DNA from: Sphingomonas glacialis
GTDB lineage: Bacteria > Pseudomonadota > Alphaproteobacteria > Sphingomonadales > Sphingomonadaceae
Length of the DNA: 64,000 nucleotides
Assembly (NCBI RefSeq): GCF_006439055.1
Contig: NZ_RCZC01000001.1
Coordinates: 1 to 64,000, forward strand
Direction: 5' to 3'
Shown: positions 40,330 through 49,298 of the stretch, piece by piece
How the letters are laid out: each line of letters opens with the position of its first letter
Numbering within the stretch: the first letter of the stretch is position 1
Notes under the pieces: generated by a model
The model's input: only the letters and a program-made list of their open reading frames with translations
What the model was told of the DNA's origin: nothing
Databases searched by the model: none
Program-made: the position numbers and the translations under genes

Positions 40330-41949
40330 ATGCTCCGCATCACCGAACTCAAGCTCCCGCTCCACCACGCCGACGAGGAACTGACCGCCGCGATCCGCAA
40401 CCGTCTGCGGATCACGCCACGCGATCTCGTCCGGTTCTCGATCGCCCGCCGCGCGCACGATGCGCGGATCAAGAGCGACATCCAGCTCGTCTATTCGGTC
40501 GACGTGACGCTGCGCAACGAAGCCCCCGTGCTCGCGCGCTTCAAGAAGGACCGCCACGTCCAGCCGACGCCGAACACGAGCTACAAGTTCGTCGCCCAGG
40601 CCCCCGCCGACTATAAGGGCCCCCGCCCGGTCGTCATCGGCACCGGCCCGTGCGGCCTGTTCGCCGGGCTGATCCTCGCGCAGATGGGCTACAAGCCGAT
40701 CATCGTCGATCGCGGCAAGGTCGTGCGCGAACGCACCAAGGACACGTGGGGCCTGTGGCGCAAGAGCGTGCTCAACCCCGAATCGAACGTCCAGTTCGGC
40801 GAGGGCGGCGCGGGCACCTTCTCCGACGGCAAGCTCTACAGCCGGATCAAGGACGCGCGGCATCTCGACCGCAAGGTACTGATCGAGTTCGTCAAGGCGG
40901 GCGCGCCGCCCGAGATCCTGACCGAGGCGCACCCGCACATCGGCACCTTCCGCCTCGTCACGATGGTCGAGAGCATGCGCGCAACGATCGAGGCGCTCGG
41001 CGGCGAATATCGCTTCGAGACGCGCGTCGACGGGATCGACGTCGCGACCGCCGCCGACGGCACGCGCAAGGTCCGCGGGCTGCACCTCCACACCGGAGAC
41101 TATCTCGAGGCCGAACAGGTCGTGCTCGCGGTCGGCCACAGCGCGCGCGATACCTTCGCGATGCTCCACGCCGAGGGCGTGTACCTGGAAGCCAAGCCCT
41201 TCTCGATCGGCGTCCGCATCGAGCATCCGCAATCGTGGATCGACGATGCGCGCTTCGGTCCCAACGCCGGCAACCCGATCCTCGGCGCGGCCGATTACGC
41301 GCTGTCGCACCACGCCAAGAACGGCCGCACGGCGTACAGCTTCTGCATGTGCCCCGGCGGCACGGTGGTCGCGGCGACCTCGGAGGAAGGCCGCGTCGCG
41401 ACCAACGGGATGAGCCAATATTCGCGCAACGAGCGCAACGCCAATTCGGGGCTCGTCGTCGGGATCGACCCGGCGCGCGATTATCCCGGCGATCCGCTCG
41501 CCGGCATCGCGTTGCAGCGCCATTGGGAATCGCGCGCCTTCGTCGCGGGCGGATCGACCTATGCCGCGCCGGCGCAATTGCTCGGCGATTTCCTCGCCGG
41601 GCGCGCATCGACCAAGCTCGCCAGCGTCGTGCCGTCGTACAAGCCCGGCGTGTACATGACCGACCTCGCGGAATGCCTGCCCGAGTTCGCGGTGACCGCG
41701 ATGCGCGAGGCGCTCGTCCAGTTCGGCCGCGAGATCCCCGGCTACGACCATCCCGACGCGGTGCTGACCGGCGTCGAGACGCGCACCTCCTCGCCGGTCC
41801 GCATCACGCGCGGCGACGATTTCCAGAGCCTCAACACAGCGGGGCTGTTCCCGGCGGGCGAAGGTGCGGGATACGCTGGGGGCATTTTGTCGGCGGCGGT
41901 CGATGGGATCAAGGTGGCGGAGGCGGTCGCGCGGGCGATGACCGCGTAA
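40330..41949 (+). CDS. FAD-dependent dehydrogenase (COG2509 type)
   Basis: 539 residues. An N-terminal ~95-residue domain (ITELKLPLHHADEELTAAI, then RRAHDARIKSDIQLVYSVDV) precedes an FAD-binding fold with VVIGTGPCGLFAGLILAQMG (about 101-120), EGGAGTFSDGKL, the middle ATP-like ILAVGHS equivalent VVLAVGHSARDTFAML and the C-terminal GLFPAGEGAGYAGGI. This layout is the widespread uncharacterised COG2509 group (sometimes called NAD(FAD)-utilising dehydrogenase). Reaction unknown. The gene is flanked by dyad repeats on both sides and appears monocistronic. Confidence 0.88.
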   Translation: MLRITELKLPLHHADEELTAAIRNRLRITPRDLVRFSIARRAHDARIKSDIQLVYSVDVTLRNEAPVLARFKKDRHVQPTPNTSYKFVAQAPADYKGPRPVVIGTGPCGLFAGLILAQMGYKPIIVDRGKVVRERTKDTWGLWRKSVLNPESNVQFGEGGAGTFSDGKLYSRIKDARHLDRKVLIEFVKAGAPPEILTEAHPHIGTFRLVTMVESMRATIEALGGEYRFETRVDGIDVATAADGTRKVRGLHLHTGDYLEAEQVVLAVGHSARDTFAMLHAEGVYLEAKPFSIGVRIEHPQSWIDDARFGPNAGNPILGAADYALSHHAKNGRTAYSFCMCPGGTVVAATSEEGRVATNGMSQYSRNERNANSGLVVGIDPARDYPGDPLAGIALQRHWESRAFVAGGSTYAAPAQLLGDFLAGRASTKLASVVPSYKPGVYMTDLAECLPEFAVTAMREALVQFGREIPGYDHPDAVLTGVETRTSSPVRITRGDDFQSLNTAGLFPAGEGAGYAGGILSAAVDGIKVAEAVARAMTA

Positions 41950-41973
41950 GTCGGGCTGGTTCACCCCCCCATT

Positions 41974-42069
41974 CGTCACCCCGGGCTCGTCCCGGGGTCC
42001 ACCGTGCCGCGAATACTCCATGGGCAGCATGCGTATCCCGGTGGACCCCGGCACAGGGCCGGGGTGACG
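41974..42069. repeat. dyad repeat, family C copy 3
   Basis: Edges CGTCACCCCGGGCTCGTCCC and CAGGGCCGGGGTGACG around GGGGTCCACCG / CGGTGGACCCC, with the core diverged from the other copies. Confidence 0.85.
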
Positions 42070-42169
42070 GAGAGGCACACGCGCCCCACAAAGCCGATGG
42101 AAAGCTCGCTTGACAGACAAGCAACCTTGACTGTAAAGCTTCCTTCACAAACGTGAAAGGGAGCTTTCC

Positions 42170-42577
42170 ATGCAGCGCACCGTTGCCGCCCGCCGCTATC
42201 AAGTCCGGACGATCTGGCTGGCGCTGCTGTACGCCGCCGCGTTGCTTGGCGCGGTCTATGCGTTCAAACATCAAATCGTCGCTGGCCCCGCCGCCTGGAT
42301 CGTCGCGGTGCTGCCCGCGCTGCCGATCATCGGCGTGTTCGTCGCGATCGGGCGCTATCTCGTCGAGGAGCGGGACGAATATCTGCGCATGCTGATGGTC
42401 CGCCAGACGCTGTGGGCGAGCGGCTTCGCGCTCAGCGCCGCGACCTTGTGGGGGTTCCTCGAGGCGTTCGATCTCGTCGGCCATGTCGAGCCCTATTATG
42501 TCGCGGTGCTGTGGTTCGGCGGATTGGGCCTGGGCAATTGCGCCGATCGCCTGTCGGGCGCGGACGCCGCGCTGTGA
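42170..42577 (+). CDS. four-helix membrane protein, first of a tandem pair
   Basis: 135 residues with four predicted helices. The loop between helices 2 and 3 reads GRYLVEERDEYLRMLMVRQTLWASGFALSAATLWGFLEAF and is closely matched by the next gene, so the two are paralogs. Ribosome site AAAGGGAG. It overlaps the next gene by GTGA and is followed by an Xre regulator, an arrangement common in alphaproteobacteria for this unnamed family. Function unknown. Confidence 0.82.
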   Translation: MQRTVAARRYQVRTIWLALLYAAALLGAVYAFKHQIVAGPAAWIVAVLPALPIIGVFVAIGRYLVEERDEYLRMLMVRQTLWASGFALSAATLWGFLEAFDLVGHVEPYYVAVLWFGGLGLGNCADRLSGADAAL

Positions 42578-42993
42578 GCCGCCGCATCGACCCGGCCGAC
42601 CGCGCCTATCTGCGCCGCTTCGTCCCCGCGATGGCGCTCTATGTCGTGCTGGTCTGGGTATCGCCCTTCCTGATCCGCGCGCTGCACGCCGACGGGCCGC
42701 TGCTGTGGCTGATCGCTTTGCTCCCCGCCTTCCCGCTCAGCGCAGTGTTCTGGATCATCGGCCGCTATCTGATCGATCTGCGCGACGAATATCGGCGGAT
42801 GCTCGAAGTGCGCAAAGCATTGGTCGCGACGGGCTTTGCGATGACGCTGGCGACCGGCTGGGGGTTCCTCGAAGTCTATGCGCATACCCCGCACATCCCC
42901 CTGTTCTTCGTACCGATCGCATGGTTCGCCGGGCTGGGCCTCGGCTCGGCGGTCAACGCCGTGATCGAGCGGCGCGGCGGGGACGCGGCATGA
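42574..42993 (+). CDS. four-helix membrane protein, second of a tandem pair
   Basis: 139 residues. Four helices with the shared loop GRYLIDLRDEYRRMLEVRKALVATGFAMTLATGWGFLEVY. The GTG start at 42574 overlaps the previous stop; its own stop overlaps the Xre gene by ATGA. The two products may form a heteromer. The downstream regulator probably controls the set. Function unknown. Confidence 0.82.
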   Translation: MSRRIDPADRAYLRRFVPAMALYVVLVWVSPFLIRALHADGPLLWLIALLPAFPLSAVFWIIGRYLIDLRDEYRRMLEVRKALVATGFAMTLATGWGFLEVYAHTPHIPLFFVPIAWFAGLGLGSAVNAVIERRGGDAA

Positions 42994-43199
42994 TCAACCG
43001 CCTGCGCGTGCTGCGTGCCGAGCGCAACTGGAGCCAGGGCGATCTCGCCGAGCGGCTCGACGTATCGCGCCAGAGCGTCAACGCGATCGAGACCGGGCGC
43101 TACGATCCCTCGCTGCCGCTCGCCTTCCGCATCGCCGAACTGTTCGAGCTTCCGATCGAAGCGATTTTCGTCAGCCCCTCCAAAGGAGATGCATCGTGA
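42990..43199 (+). CDS. small Xre-family transcription regulator
   Basis: 69 residues, a single Cro/C1 helix-turn-helix (LRAERNWSQGDLAERLDVSRQSVNAIETGRYDPSLPLAFRIAELF) with a short C-terminal tail, like the YozG/HigA-minimal group. It is the third gene of a tightly overlapping set (ATGA before, GTGA after), so it most likely regulates its own operon of membrane proteins. No operator was identified. Confidence 0.9.
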   Translation: MINRLRVLRAERNWSQGDLAERLDVSRQSVNAIETGRYDPSLPLAFRIAELFELPIEAIFVSPSKGDAS

Positions 43200-44107
43200 A
43201 GCCTGCCTTCAAAGCCTGCCTCGTTGCCGCGCTTGCACTGCTCCCCGCCGGGCCCACGCTCGCTGTGCCGGCCGTGCCGACGCCCGAGGTGCGGTTGCCG
43301 CACATCTCGATCGTGACGATCGGTACGGGCAGCCCGGTGATCCTGATCCCTGGCCTCGCCTCCCCGCGCGCGGTGTGGGACGGCGTCGCACCCGCACTTG
43401 CGGCGAAGCACCGTGTGATCCTGGTTCAGGTCAATGGCTTTGGCGGCGATGATCCGGGGGCCAATCTGCAGCCCGGCGTGCTCGACGGGATCGTCGCCGA
43501 TCTCGACGGCTATATCGCGGCGGAGAAGCTGCAGAATGCGCTGGTCGTCGGGCATTCGATGGGCGGGCTGGTCGGCCTGATGCTCGCCAAAGCCCATCCG
43601 AGCGACCTGTCGCGGTTGATGATCGTCGATTCGCTGCCATTCTTCGCGGTGATCATGGCCCCGCCCGGGGTCGATCCGACCCCGGCGATGGTCGCGCCCT
43701 ACGCCGCCAAGATGCGCGACGGGATCGTCGCGACCTACGGCAAGCCGCTGAGCGACGAAATGGTCGCGGCGCAGACGCGCGGACTCGCGCTCAAGCCCAG
43801 CAGCGTCGTCACGATGTCAGCCTGGGCGAAGGCCGCCGATCCCCGCGTCACCGGCGAGGCGATGTACGAGGACCTGACGACCGACCTGCGCCCGTCGCTC
43901 GCGACGATCGCGACGCCGATCACGATGCTGTATCCGTGGAATGCGGCGTCGTTGCCCAAGGCGAAGGCCGACGCCTTCTATCGCAAGCAATATGCCGCCG
44001 CGCCGCATATCGCCTTCGTCGACATCGCCGAGAGCGCGCACATGGTGATGCTCGACCAGCCCGAGGCGTTCAAGGCGGCGGTGGTCGCGTTCGTCGAAGC
44101 GAAGTAG
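43196..44107 (+). CDS. secreted alpha/beta hydrolase
   Basis: 303 residues. A signal peptide (1-23, ending LAVPA) precedes an alpha/beta-hydrolase fold with oxyanion segment LIPGLASPRAVWDG, nucleophile Ser in VVGHSMGGLVGLMLA and catalytic His in IAESAHMVMLDQPEAF. The GTG start overlaps the regulator stop and has AAAGGAGA upstream, so it belongs to the same operon as the two membrane proteins. The esterase or lactonase substrate is unknown. Confidence 0.9.
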   Translation: MKPAFKACLVAALALLPAGPTLAVPAVPTPEVRLPHISIVTIGTGSPVILIPGLASPRAVWDGVAPALAAKHRVILVQVNGFGGDDPGANLQPGVLDGIVADLDGYIAAEKLQNALVVGHSMGGLVGLMLAKAHPSDLSRLMIVDSLPFFAVIMAPPGVDPTPAMVAPYAAKMRDGIVATYGKPLSDEMVAAQTRGLALKPSSVVTMSAWAKAADPRVTGEAMYEDLTTDLRPSLATIATPITMLYPWNAASLPKAKADAFYRKQYAAAPHIAFVDIAESAHMVMLDQPEAFKAAVVAFVEAK

Positions 44108-44124
44108 CGACCCGCCGAGGCATG

Positions 44125-44154
44125 CGGGAAGGGAAAGCGCGATTTCCCCTCCCG
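44125..44154 (+). terminator. candidate terminator after the hydrolase operon
   Basis: CGGGAAGGGAAA, GCGCGA, TTTCCCCTCCCG gives an 12-bp stem with one mismatch, 18 bases after the stop. It is followed by TAATCTTCC, a weak T-run. Confidence 0.55.
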
Positions 44155-44179
44155 TAATCTTCCGCTAAGCCTCCGCGCC

Positions 44180-44917
44180 ATGACCGACACGCTCTCCCCC
44201 ACCCCCGCCCGCCCCGCGCTCGCCTATCATCTGACCGAGGGCACCGGCCCGACGATCGTCTTCCTACCGGGCTATGGCTCCGACATGGAGGGCAGCAAGG
44301 CGCTCGCGCTCGAGGCGTGGGCGAAGCGCACCGGCCGCGCCTATCTGCGCTTCGATTATGGCGGCTGCGGCAGCAGCGAGGGCGAGTTCGAGGAGCAGAC
44401 GCTCGCCGGCTGGCGCGACGACGTCGTCGCGATGCTCGACGCAGCGGCGGGCGGCCCCGCGGTGCTGGTCGGATCGTCGATGGGCGGCTGGCTGATGCTG
44501 CTCGTCGCGCGCGATCATCCCGAGAAGGTGGCGGCTTTGGTCGGGATCGCCGCGGCGCCCGATTTCACCGACTGGGGCTTCACCGTCGACCAGAAGCTCG
44601 CGATCCTGTCCGAGGGACGGCTCGAGAAAGTCGGACGCTATGCCGACCTGCCGATGGTCTATACCCGCGCCTTCTGGCAGTCGGGCGAGGCCAATCGCGT
44701 GCTGTTCGCCGGGCTCGCGATCGACGTGCCGGTGCGATTGCTCCACGGCATGGCCGATACCGAAGTGCCCGCCAACCGCTCGATCCATCTGGTCGAGCAG
44801 CTCCGTTCAGCCGATGTGCAGCTTACTTTGGTGAAGGGGGGCGACCACCGCCTGTCGCGCGACGCCGACCTCGCGTTGCTCGAGGCGACGCTCGAAAGTG
44901 TGATGGCCGATCTATGA
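44180..44917 (+). CDS. alpha/beta hydrolase (ABHD10-like thioesterase)
   Basis: 245 residues, no signal peptide. Motifs are TIVFLPGYGSDMEGSKA, LRFDYGGCGSSEGEFEEQT, nucleophile Ser in LVGSSMGGWLMLLVA, Asp in LLHGMADTEVP and His in KGGDHRLSRDADL. The layout is that of ABHD10, a mitochondrial depalmitoylase/mycophenolate-glucuronide esterase in animals. A cytosolic acyl-thioesterase or carboxylesterase role is likely. ATGA overlap with the next gene shows coupling. Confidence 0.88.
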   Translation: MTDTLSPTPARPALAYHLTEGTGPTIVFLPGYGSDMEGSKALALEAWAKRTGRAYLRFDYGGCGSSEGEFEEQTLAGWRDDVVAMLDAAAGGPAVLVGSSMGGWLMLLVARDHPEKVAALVGIAAAPDFTDWGFTVDQKLAILSEGRLEKVGRYADLPMVYTRAFWQSGEANRVLFAGLAIDVPVRLLHGMADTEVPANRSIHLVEQLRSADVQLTLVKGGDHRLSRDADLALLEATLESVMADL

Positions 44918-45672
44918 CCCTGTTGCTGCTCGCTCCCCTGCTGCTCGCGCAAGCCACCGCACCGATCGGTCCGCCCGCGCCGCCGCCGTCGCAGCGCTAC
45001 GAAAAGTGCCTCGATCTCGCCAACAACAACCCGACTTTGGCCGAGGCCGAAGCCGGGCAATGGCAGCTCGCCGGCGGCGGGTTCCTCGCGGGGCAATGCC
45101 TCGGCATGGCCTATGCCAATGAGCAGCGCTGGCCCGCCGCCGCGACCGCATTCGATGCCGCCGCACGTGCGGCCGAGAAAGCCGGCGATGGCCGCTCGGT
45201 CAATTACTGGGCGCAAGCCGGAAACGCCTGGCTCGCCGCAGGCGATGCGCCCAAGGCGCGCGCCGCGCTCGATGCAGCACTCGCGGGCGGGTCGCTGACC
45301 GGCCTGCCGCTGGGCGAGGCGCATCTCGACCGCGCGCGCGCGATGGTTGCGGGCGACGATCTCGACGGCGCGCGCGACGATCTCGACCGTGCGCTCGCCG
45401 AGGCGCCGGAGGACCCGCTCGCCTGGCTGCTCTCGGCGACGCTCGCGCGGCGCCAGCGCCAGATCGTCCGCGCGCAGCACGATATCGCCGAGGCGTTGCG
45501 GCTCGGCAGCGACGATCCCGCGGTGCAGCTCGAGGCGGGCAATATCGCCGCCTTCGCCAAGGACGAGGCGGGAGCCCGCGCCGCCTGGCAGCAAGCGGTG
45601 AACCTGCGCCCCGACAGCGCGGCGGGCAAGTCCGCCGCCGCCGCGTTGCTGCAGTTCACCGCCAAGCCCTGA
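44914..45672 (+). CDS. TPR-repeat exported protein
   Basis: 252 residues. A short signal peptide (MTLLLLAPLLLAQATA) is followed by a Pro-rich stretch, a Cys pair (KCLDLANNNP, GQCLGMAY) and about four tetratricopeptide units (AATAFDAAARAAEKAGDGRS, NAWLAAGDAPKARAALDAAL, ARDDLDRALAEAPEDPLAW, AQHDIAEALRLGSDD). Probably a periplasmic scaffold. It is translationally coupled to the ABHD10-like hydrolase; no specific pathway is suggested. Confidence 0.85.
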   Translation: MTLLLLAPLLLAQATAPIGPPAPPPSQRYEKCLDLANNNPTLAEAEAGQWQLAGGGFLAGQCLGMAYANEQRWPAAATAFDAAARAAEKAGDGRSVNYWAQAGNAWLAAGDAPKARAALDAALAGGSLTGLPLGEAHLDRARAMVAGDDLDGARDDLDRALAEAPEDPLAWLLSATLARRQRQIVRAQHDIAEALRLGSDDPAVQLEAGNIAAFAKDEAGARAAWQQAVNLRPDSAAGKSAAAALLQFTAKP

Positions 45673-45749
45673 CGCTTTTCGGCGCGCGACAGGGTGGCAT
45701 CGCCCCTCGCGCGCCCCTATCTCGGCGCAAAGCATAACGGAGCGCGTCG

Positions 45750-46166
45750 ATGAAATATCTCCACACCATGATCCGCGTCAGCGATCCCGACGCGACGATC
45801 GCGTTCTTCAACCTGCTCGGGCTCGAGGAAGTGCGGCGCATGGACAGCGAGAAGGGCCGCTTCACGCTGATCTTCCTCGCCGCCCCCGGCGACCATGACG
45901 CGCAGGTCGAGCTGACGCACAATTGGGATCCCGAACCCTATACCGGCGGTCGCAATTTCGGGCATCTCGCCTACCGCGTCGAGAATATCTACGAGACGTG
46001 CCAGCGGCTTCACGACGGCGGCGTGACGATCAACCGCCCGCCGCGCGACGGCCACATGGCGTTCGTCCGCACGCCCGACAACATCTCGATCGAACTGCTC
46101 CAGGAAGGCGGCGCGCTCGCCCCGGCCGAGCCGTGGGCGTCGATGTCCAACACTGGCGAATGGTAA
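45750..46166 (+). CDS. gloA: lactoylglutathione lyase (glyoxalase I)
   Basis: Converts the methylglyoxal-glutathione hemithioacetal to S-lactoylglutathione in the cytoplasm. 138 residues. The four metal ligands can be placed by comparison with E. coli GlxI: His5, Glu54 (QVELTHNW), His72 (FGHLAY) and Glu115 (ISIELL). The short form without long insertions fits the Ni/Co-type enzyme. The stop shares one base with the start of glyoxalase II (TAATG). Confidence 0.96.
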   Translation: MKYLHTMIRVSDPDATIAFFNLLGLEEVRRMDSEKGRFTLIFLAAPGDHDAQVELTHNWDPEPYTGGRNFGHLAYRVENIYETCQRLHDGGVTINRPPRDGHMAFVRTPDNISIELLQEGGALAPAEPWASMSNTGEW

Positions 46167-46894
46167 TGGCGGGCGCGCTCGAGATCGTCCGCATCCCGGC
46201 ACTCAGCGACAATTATGTCTGGCTGGTGCACGATCCCGTTTCCGACGAGACCGTGGCGATCGATCCGAGCGATGCCGCCCCCGTGCTGGCAGCCGCCAAG
46301 GCGCGCGGCTGGACGATCTCGCAGATCTGGAACACCCACTGGCATCCCGATCACACCGGCGGCAATGCCGCGATCAAGGCGCTCGGCGCGGTGGTCAGCG
46401 GCCCGGCGGCCGAGGCCGGCAAGATCCCGACGCTCGATTACGGCCTGCGCGAGGGCGATTCGGTGCGGATCGGCGCGCATGTCGCGCGCGTGATCGAGAC
46501 GCCGGGGCATACCGCCGGGCACATCGTGTTCTACATGGCGGACGACGCTGCGCTGTTCAGCGGCGACACGCTGTTCGCGATGGGCTGCGGTCGCCTGTTC
46601 GAAGGCGATGCCGCGCAGATGTACGGCAATATGCAACGCCTCGCCGCGCTGCCGCCCGAGACGGTCGTCTATTGCGCGCACGAATATACGCAGTCGAACG
46701 GCCGCTACGCCGCCGCCGCCGAGCCCGACAACCAGGCCGTCACCGCGCGGATGGTCACGGTCGATGCGCAGCGCGCGGCAGGCGAGCCGACCGTCCCGAC
46801 GACGATCGCGCTCGAGCTGGCGACCAACCCGTTCCTTCGCGCGACATCGGCCGATCAGCTTGCGCAACGGCGTGCAGCCAAGGATGCTTTCTAG
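46166..46894 (+). CDS. gloB: hydroxyacylglutathione hydrolase (glyoxalase II)
   Basis: Hydrolyses S-lactoylglutathione to lactate and glutathione. 242 residues, a metallo-beta-lactamase fold with NTHWHPDHTGGN (metal site), IETPGHTAGHIVFY, FSGDTLFAMGCGRLFEGDA and YCAHEYTQSN, and the C-terminal substrate-domain motif NPFLRATS. The ATG at 46166 overlaps the gloA stop by one base; an in-frame ATG six bases upstream is also possible. A glyoxalase I-II operon with direct overlap gives matched expression of the two steps. Confidence 0.96.
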   Translation: MAGALEIVRIPALSDNYVWLVHDPVSDETVAIDPSDAAPVLAAAKARGWTISQIWNTHWHPDHTGGNAAIKALGAVVSGPAAEAGKIPTLDYGLREGDSVRIGAHVARVIETPGHTAGHIVFYMADDAALFSGDTLFAMGCGRLFEGDAAQMYGNMQRLAALPPETVVYCAHEYTQSNGRYAAAAEPDNQAVTARMVTVDAQRAAGEPTVPTTIALELATNPFLRATSADQLAQRRAAKDAF

Positions 46895-46950
46895 CCGTAT
46901 TTGCGGTATGAAGCGGATGGGGGCGTCGCGTTTTGAAAAGGACCAATGGC

Positions 46951-47358
46951 ATGTTCCGCTTCATTCTTCCGCTTATCGTGCTGGTCGGCGCGAGCGCCGC
47001 GCTGTCCGCCGACTCCAAGGAATATCGCGCACGCGAGGCCGCGCGCGATCAGGTCGAGCTCGACAAGCAGCTGACCGGGCTTGTGCCCGGCAAGCCGCAA
47101 AGCTGCATCGACACCTTCCGGTACCGCGATTCGACCCGCGTCGGCGACAAGATCCTCTACAAGAACGGCCGTAACGACGTTATGGTCAACGATACCGGCG
47201 GCGGCTGCTTCGGGCTGCGGCGTGGCGACGCGATCATCACCAAGACCTTCGGCAGCCAGTTCTGCCGCGGCGATATCGTGCGGACGGCCGATCTCGTGAC
47301 GAGCATGCCGAGCGGCAGCTGCAGCTTCGGCGATTTCGTCCCCTATCGCAAACCGTGA
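46951..47358 (+). CDS. secreted four-cysteine protein, first of a tandem pair
   Basis: 135 residues. A signal peptide (MFRFILPLIVLVGASAALSA) precedes a charged helix and a beta-rich domain with four Cys (SCIDTFRYRD, GGCFGLRRGD, SQFCRGDIV, GSCSFGDFVPY). The next gene has the same four Cys and the same ending, so they are paralogs. The start at 46951 sits eight bases after AAGGA. Likely periplasmic with two disulfides. No named family known to me. Confidence 0.78.
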   Translation: MFRFILPLIVLVGASAALSADSKEYRAREAARDQVELDKQLTGLVPGKPQSCIDTFRYRDSTRVGDKILYKNGRNDVMVNDTGGGCFGLRRGDAIITKTFGSQFCRGDIVRTADLVTSMPSGSCSFGDFVPYRKP

Positions 47359-47726
47359 TCCGCGCGCTGCTGCTGGTCGCCGTGCTCGGCGGCGCGACCG
47401 CCGCGGACGATGCGAAGGACCTCGCCAAGGCACTGGCCGGACGCGTGCCGGGCAAGGCGGAAACCTGCGTATCGCTCAGCCGCGTCGGCAGCCCGCAGAT
47501 TTTTGGCGATCGCGTCCTACTGTACCGCGACGGCGCGCGCGTGTGGCGTAACGACTTGCCCGAGTCCTGCCCCGGCCTCGACGCCGACCCCGTCGTCGTC
47601 ACCGAAGTGTATGGCGGGCAGGTGTGCCGCAACGATCAATTCTACACGCTGCAGCGCGGTGGCGGCAGTATCCCGGGCCCGCGGTGCCGGTTGGGTAATT
47701 TCGTGCCGTGGGACAAGGCGCGGTAG
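47355..47726 (+). CDS. secreted four-cysteine protein, second of a tandem pair
   Basis: 123 residues. Signal peptide (MIRALLLVAVLGGATAA), then a domain aligned with the upstream gene through VPGK, TCVSLSRVGS, GDRVLLYRDG, SCPGLDADP, QVCRNDQFY and PRCRLGNFVPW. The GTG start overlaps the previous stop (GTGA). The sequences have diverged well beyond the Cys and the ends, so the duplication is old. Function unknown. Confidence 0.78.
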   Translation: MIRALLLVAVLGGATAADDAKDLAKALAGRVPGKAETCVSLSRVGSPQIFGDRVLLYRDGARVWRNDLPESCPGLDADPVVVTEVYGGQVCRNDQFYTLQRGGGSIPGPRCRLGNFVPWDKAR

Positions 47727-47755
47727 CCGACCGCAAACGCGTGTGGAGACTTACC

Positions 47756-47851
47756 CGTCACCCCGGCCCTGTGCCGGGGTCCACCGGCCCTCAGATACTG
47801 CCGTCGTAGCACACGCGGCCCGGTGGACCCCGGGACGAGCCCGGGGTGACG
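47756..47851. repeat. dyad repeat, family C copy 4
   Basis: Edges CGTCACCCCGGCCCTGTGCC and CGAGCCCGGGGTGACG around GGGGTCCACCGG / CCGGTGGACCCC. It lies between the convergent four-cysteine and hslU genes and may end both transcripts. Confidence 0.85.
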
Positions 47852-47886
47852 CCGAAGAGGAGCCGAAAGCGTCTCTTCCCTTCCCG

Positions 47887-49182
47887 CTACAATACGAACC
47901 GGCTGAGATCGGTATTGCGCGCAATGCTCGCCAGATGCGTCTCGACATAGGCGGCATCGACCACCACCGTCTCGCCACCGCGATCCTCGGCGTTGAAGCT
48001 GACATCCTCGAGCAGCTTTTCCATCACCGTCTGCAAGCGCCGGGCCCCGATATTCTCGATCTCGCCATTCACTTCGGCCGCGATCCGCGCGACCGCACGA
48101 ATACCGTCCTCGGTGAACTCGACACCGACGCCCTCGGTCGCGATCAGCGCGACATATTGCTGCGTCAGCGACGCCTTGGTGTCGCTCAGGATCGCGACGA
48201 AATCGTCCTCGGTCAGCGCCTTCAATTCGACGCGGATCGGCAAGCGGCCCTGCAGCTCGGGCAACAGATCGGACGGCTTGGCGACGTGGAACGCGCCGCT
48301 CGCGATGAACAGCACATGGTCGGTCTTCATCGGCCCATATTTGGTCGCGACCGTCGTCCCCTCGATCAGCGGCAGCAGATCGCGCTGGACGCCTTCGCGG
48401 CTGACCGAACCGCCACGCCCATCGCTCACCGCGATCTTGTCGATCTCGTCGAGAAAGACGATCCCGTTCGCCTCTGCGTCGGCAATCGCCGCGCGGCTGA
48501 GCTCATCCTGGTCGAGGCGCTTGTCCGCCTCTTCCTCGACGAGCTTGTCCCAGGCCGCAGGCACGCTCAGCTTGCGGCGCTTGAGCTGGCCGCCGCCGAA
48601 CGCCTTGCCCATCATCTCGGACAGGTTGATCATCTGCGCGCCGCCGCCGGGCACATCGAACGGCATCGCGGGCGCCGCCTCGAGTTCGATCTCGATCTCG
48701 GTGTCGCGCAAGTGTCCATCATGGAGCCGCTGGCGGAACGCCTCGCGCGTCGCCTCGCTTGCGCCCTTGCCGGTCAGCGCGTCGAGCAGCCGCGCCATCG
48801 CGGCTTCCTCGGCCTTGTCCTTCACTGCACCACGCCGGCGTTCCTTCTCGAGCCGGATCGCTTCCTCAACCAGGTCGCGCGCGATCTGCTCGACGTCGCG
48901 GCCGACATAGCCGACTTCGGTGAACTTGGTCGCCTCGACCTTGATGAACGGCGCGTCGGCGAGCTTGGCCAGACGGCGGCTGATCTCGGTCTTGCCGCAG
49001 CCGGTCGGCCCGATCATCAGGATGTTCTTGGGGCTGACCTCGTCGCGGAGGTCAGGCGCGAGCTGCTGGCGGCGCCAGCGGTTGCGCATCGCGACCGCGA
49101 CCGCACGCTTGGCGTCGGCCTGGCCGATGATGTGCGCGTCGAGCGCGGCGACGATGGCTTTGGGGGTGAGGTCCTGGTTCAT
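47887..49182 (-). CDS. hslU: HslU, ATPase subunit of the HslUV protease
   Basis: 431 residues, an AAA+ unfoldase that feeds substrates to Hsl[26 protein letters not shown], Walker [10 protein letters not shown] (about 57-65), the pore-loop region [17 protein letters not shown], Walker [12 protein letters not shown] and the sensor/C-terminal RFVL tail that docks in HslV are present, and the length is normal. It follows hslV, but a family B repeat (49193-49298) separates the two; its right edge lies ten bases from the hslU start and supplies the GGGAG that serves as its ribosome site. Confidence 0.97.
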   Translation of the reverse strand: MNQDLTPKAIVAALDAHIIGQADAKRAVAVAMRNRWRRQQLAPDLRDEVSPKNILMIGPTGCGKTEISRRLAKLADAPFIKVEATKFTEVGYVGRDVEQIARDLVEEAIRLEKERRRGAVKDKAEEAAMARLLDALTGKGASEATREAFRQRLHDGHLRDTEIEIELEAAPAMPFDVPGGGAQMINLSEMMGKAFGGGQLKRRKLSVPAAWDKLVEEEADKRLDQDELSRAAIADAEANGIVFLDEIDKIAVSDGRGGSVSREGVQRDLLPLIEGTTVATKYGPMKTDHVLFIASGAFHVAKPSDLLPELQGRLPIRVELKALTEDDFVAILSDTKASLTQQYVALIATEGVGVEFTEDGIRAVARIAAEVNGEIENIGARRLQTVMEKLLEDVSFNAEDRGGETVVVDAAYVETHLASIARNTDLSRFVL

Positions 49183-49192
49183 CTTGCTCTCA

Positions 49193-49298
49193 CTCCCCTC
49201 CCTGGAAGGGAGGGGTTGGGGGTGGGTTGGTCTGGGGGAAGGGCCGACGCCGCCACGGGCCGACCCACCCCCGGCCCCTCCCTTCCAGGGAGGGGAGG
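49193..49298. repeat. dyad repeat, family B copy 3, inside the hslVU operon
   Basis: Arms CTCCCCTCCCTGGAAGGG and CCCTTCCAGGGAGGGGAG; shares GCCGCCACGGGCCGACCCAC with the other two copies but has a different core. It occupies the gap between hslV and hslU, which is short or absent in most genomes. Confidence 0.85.
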
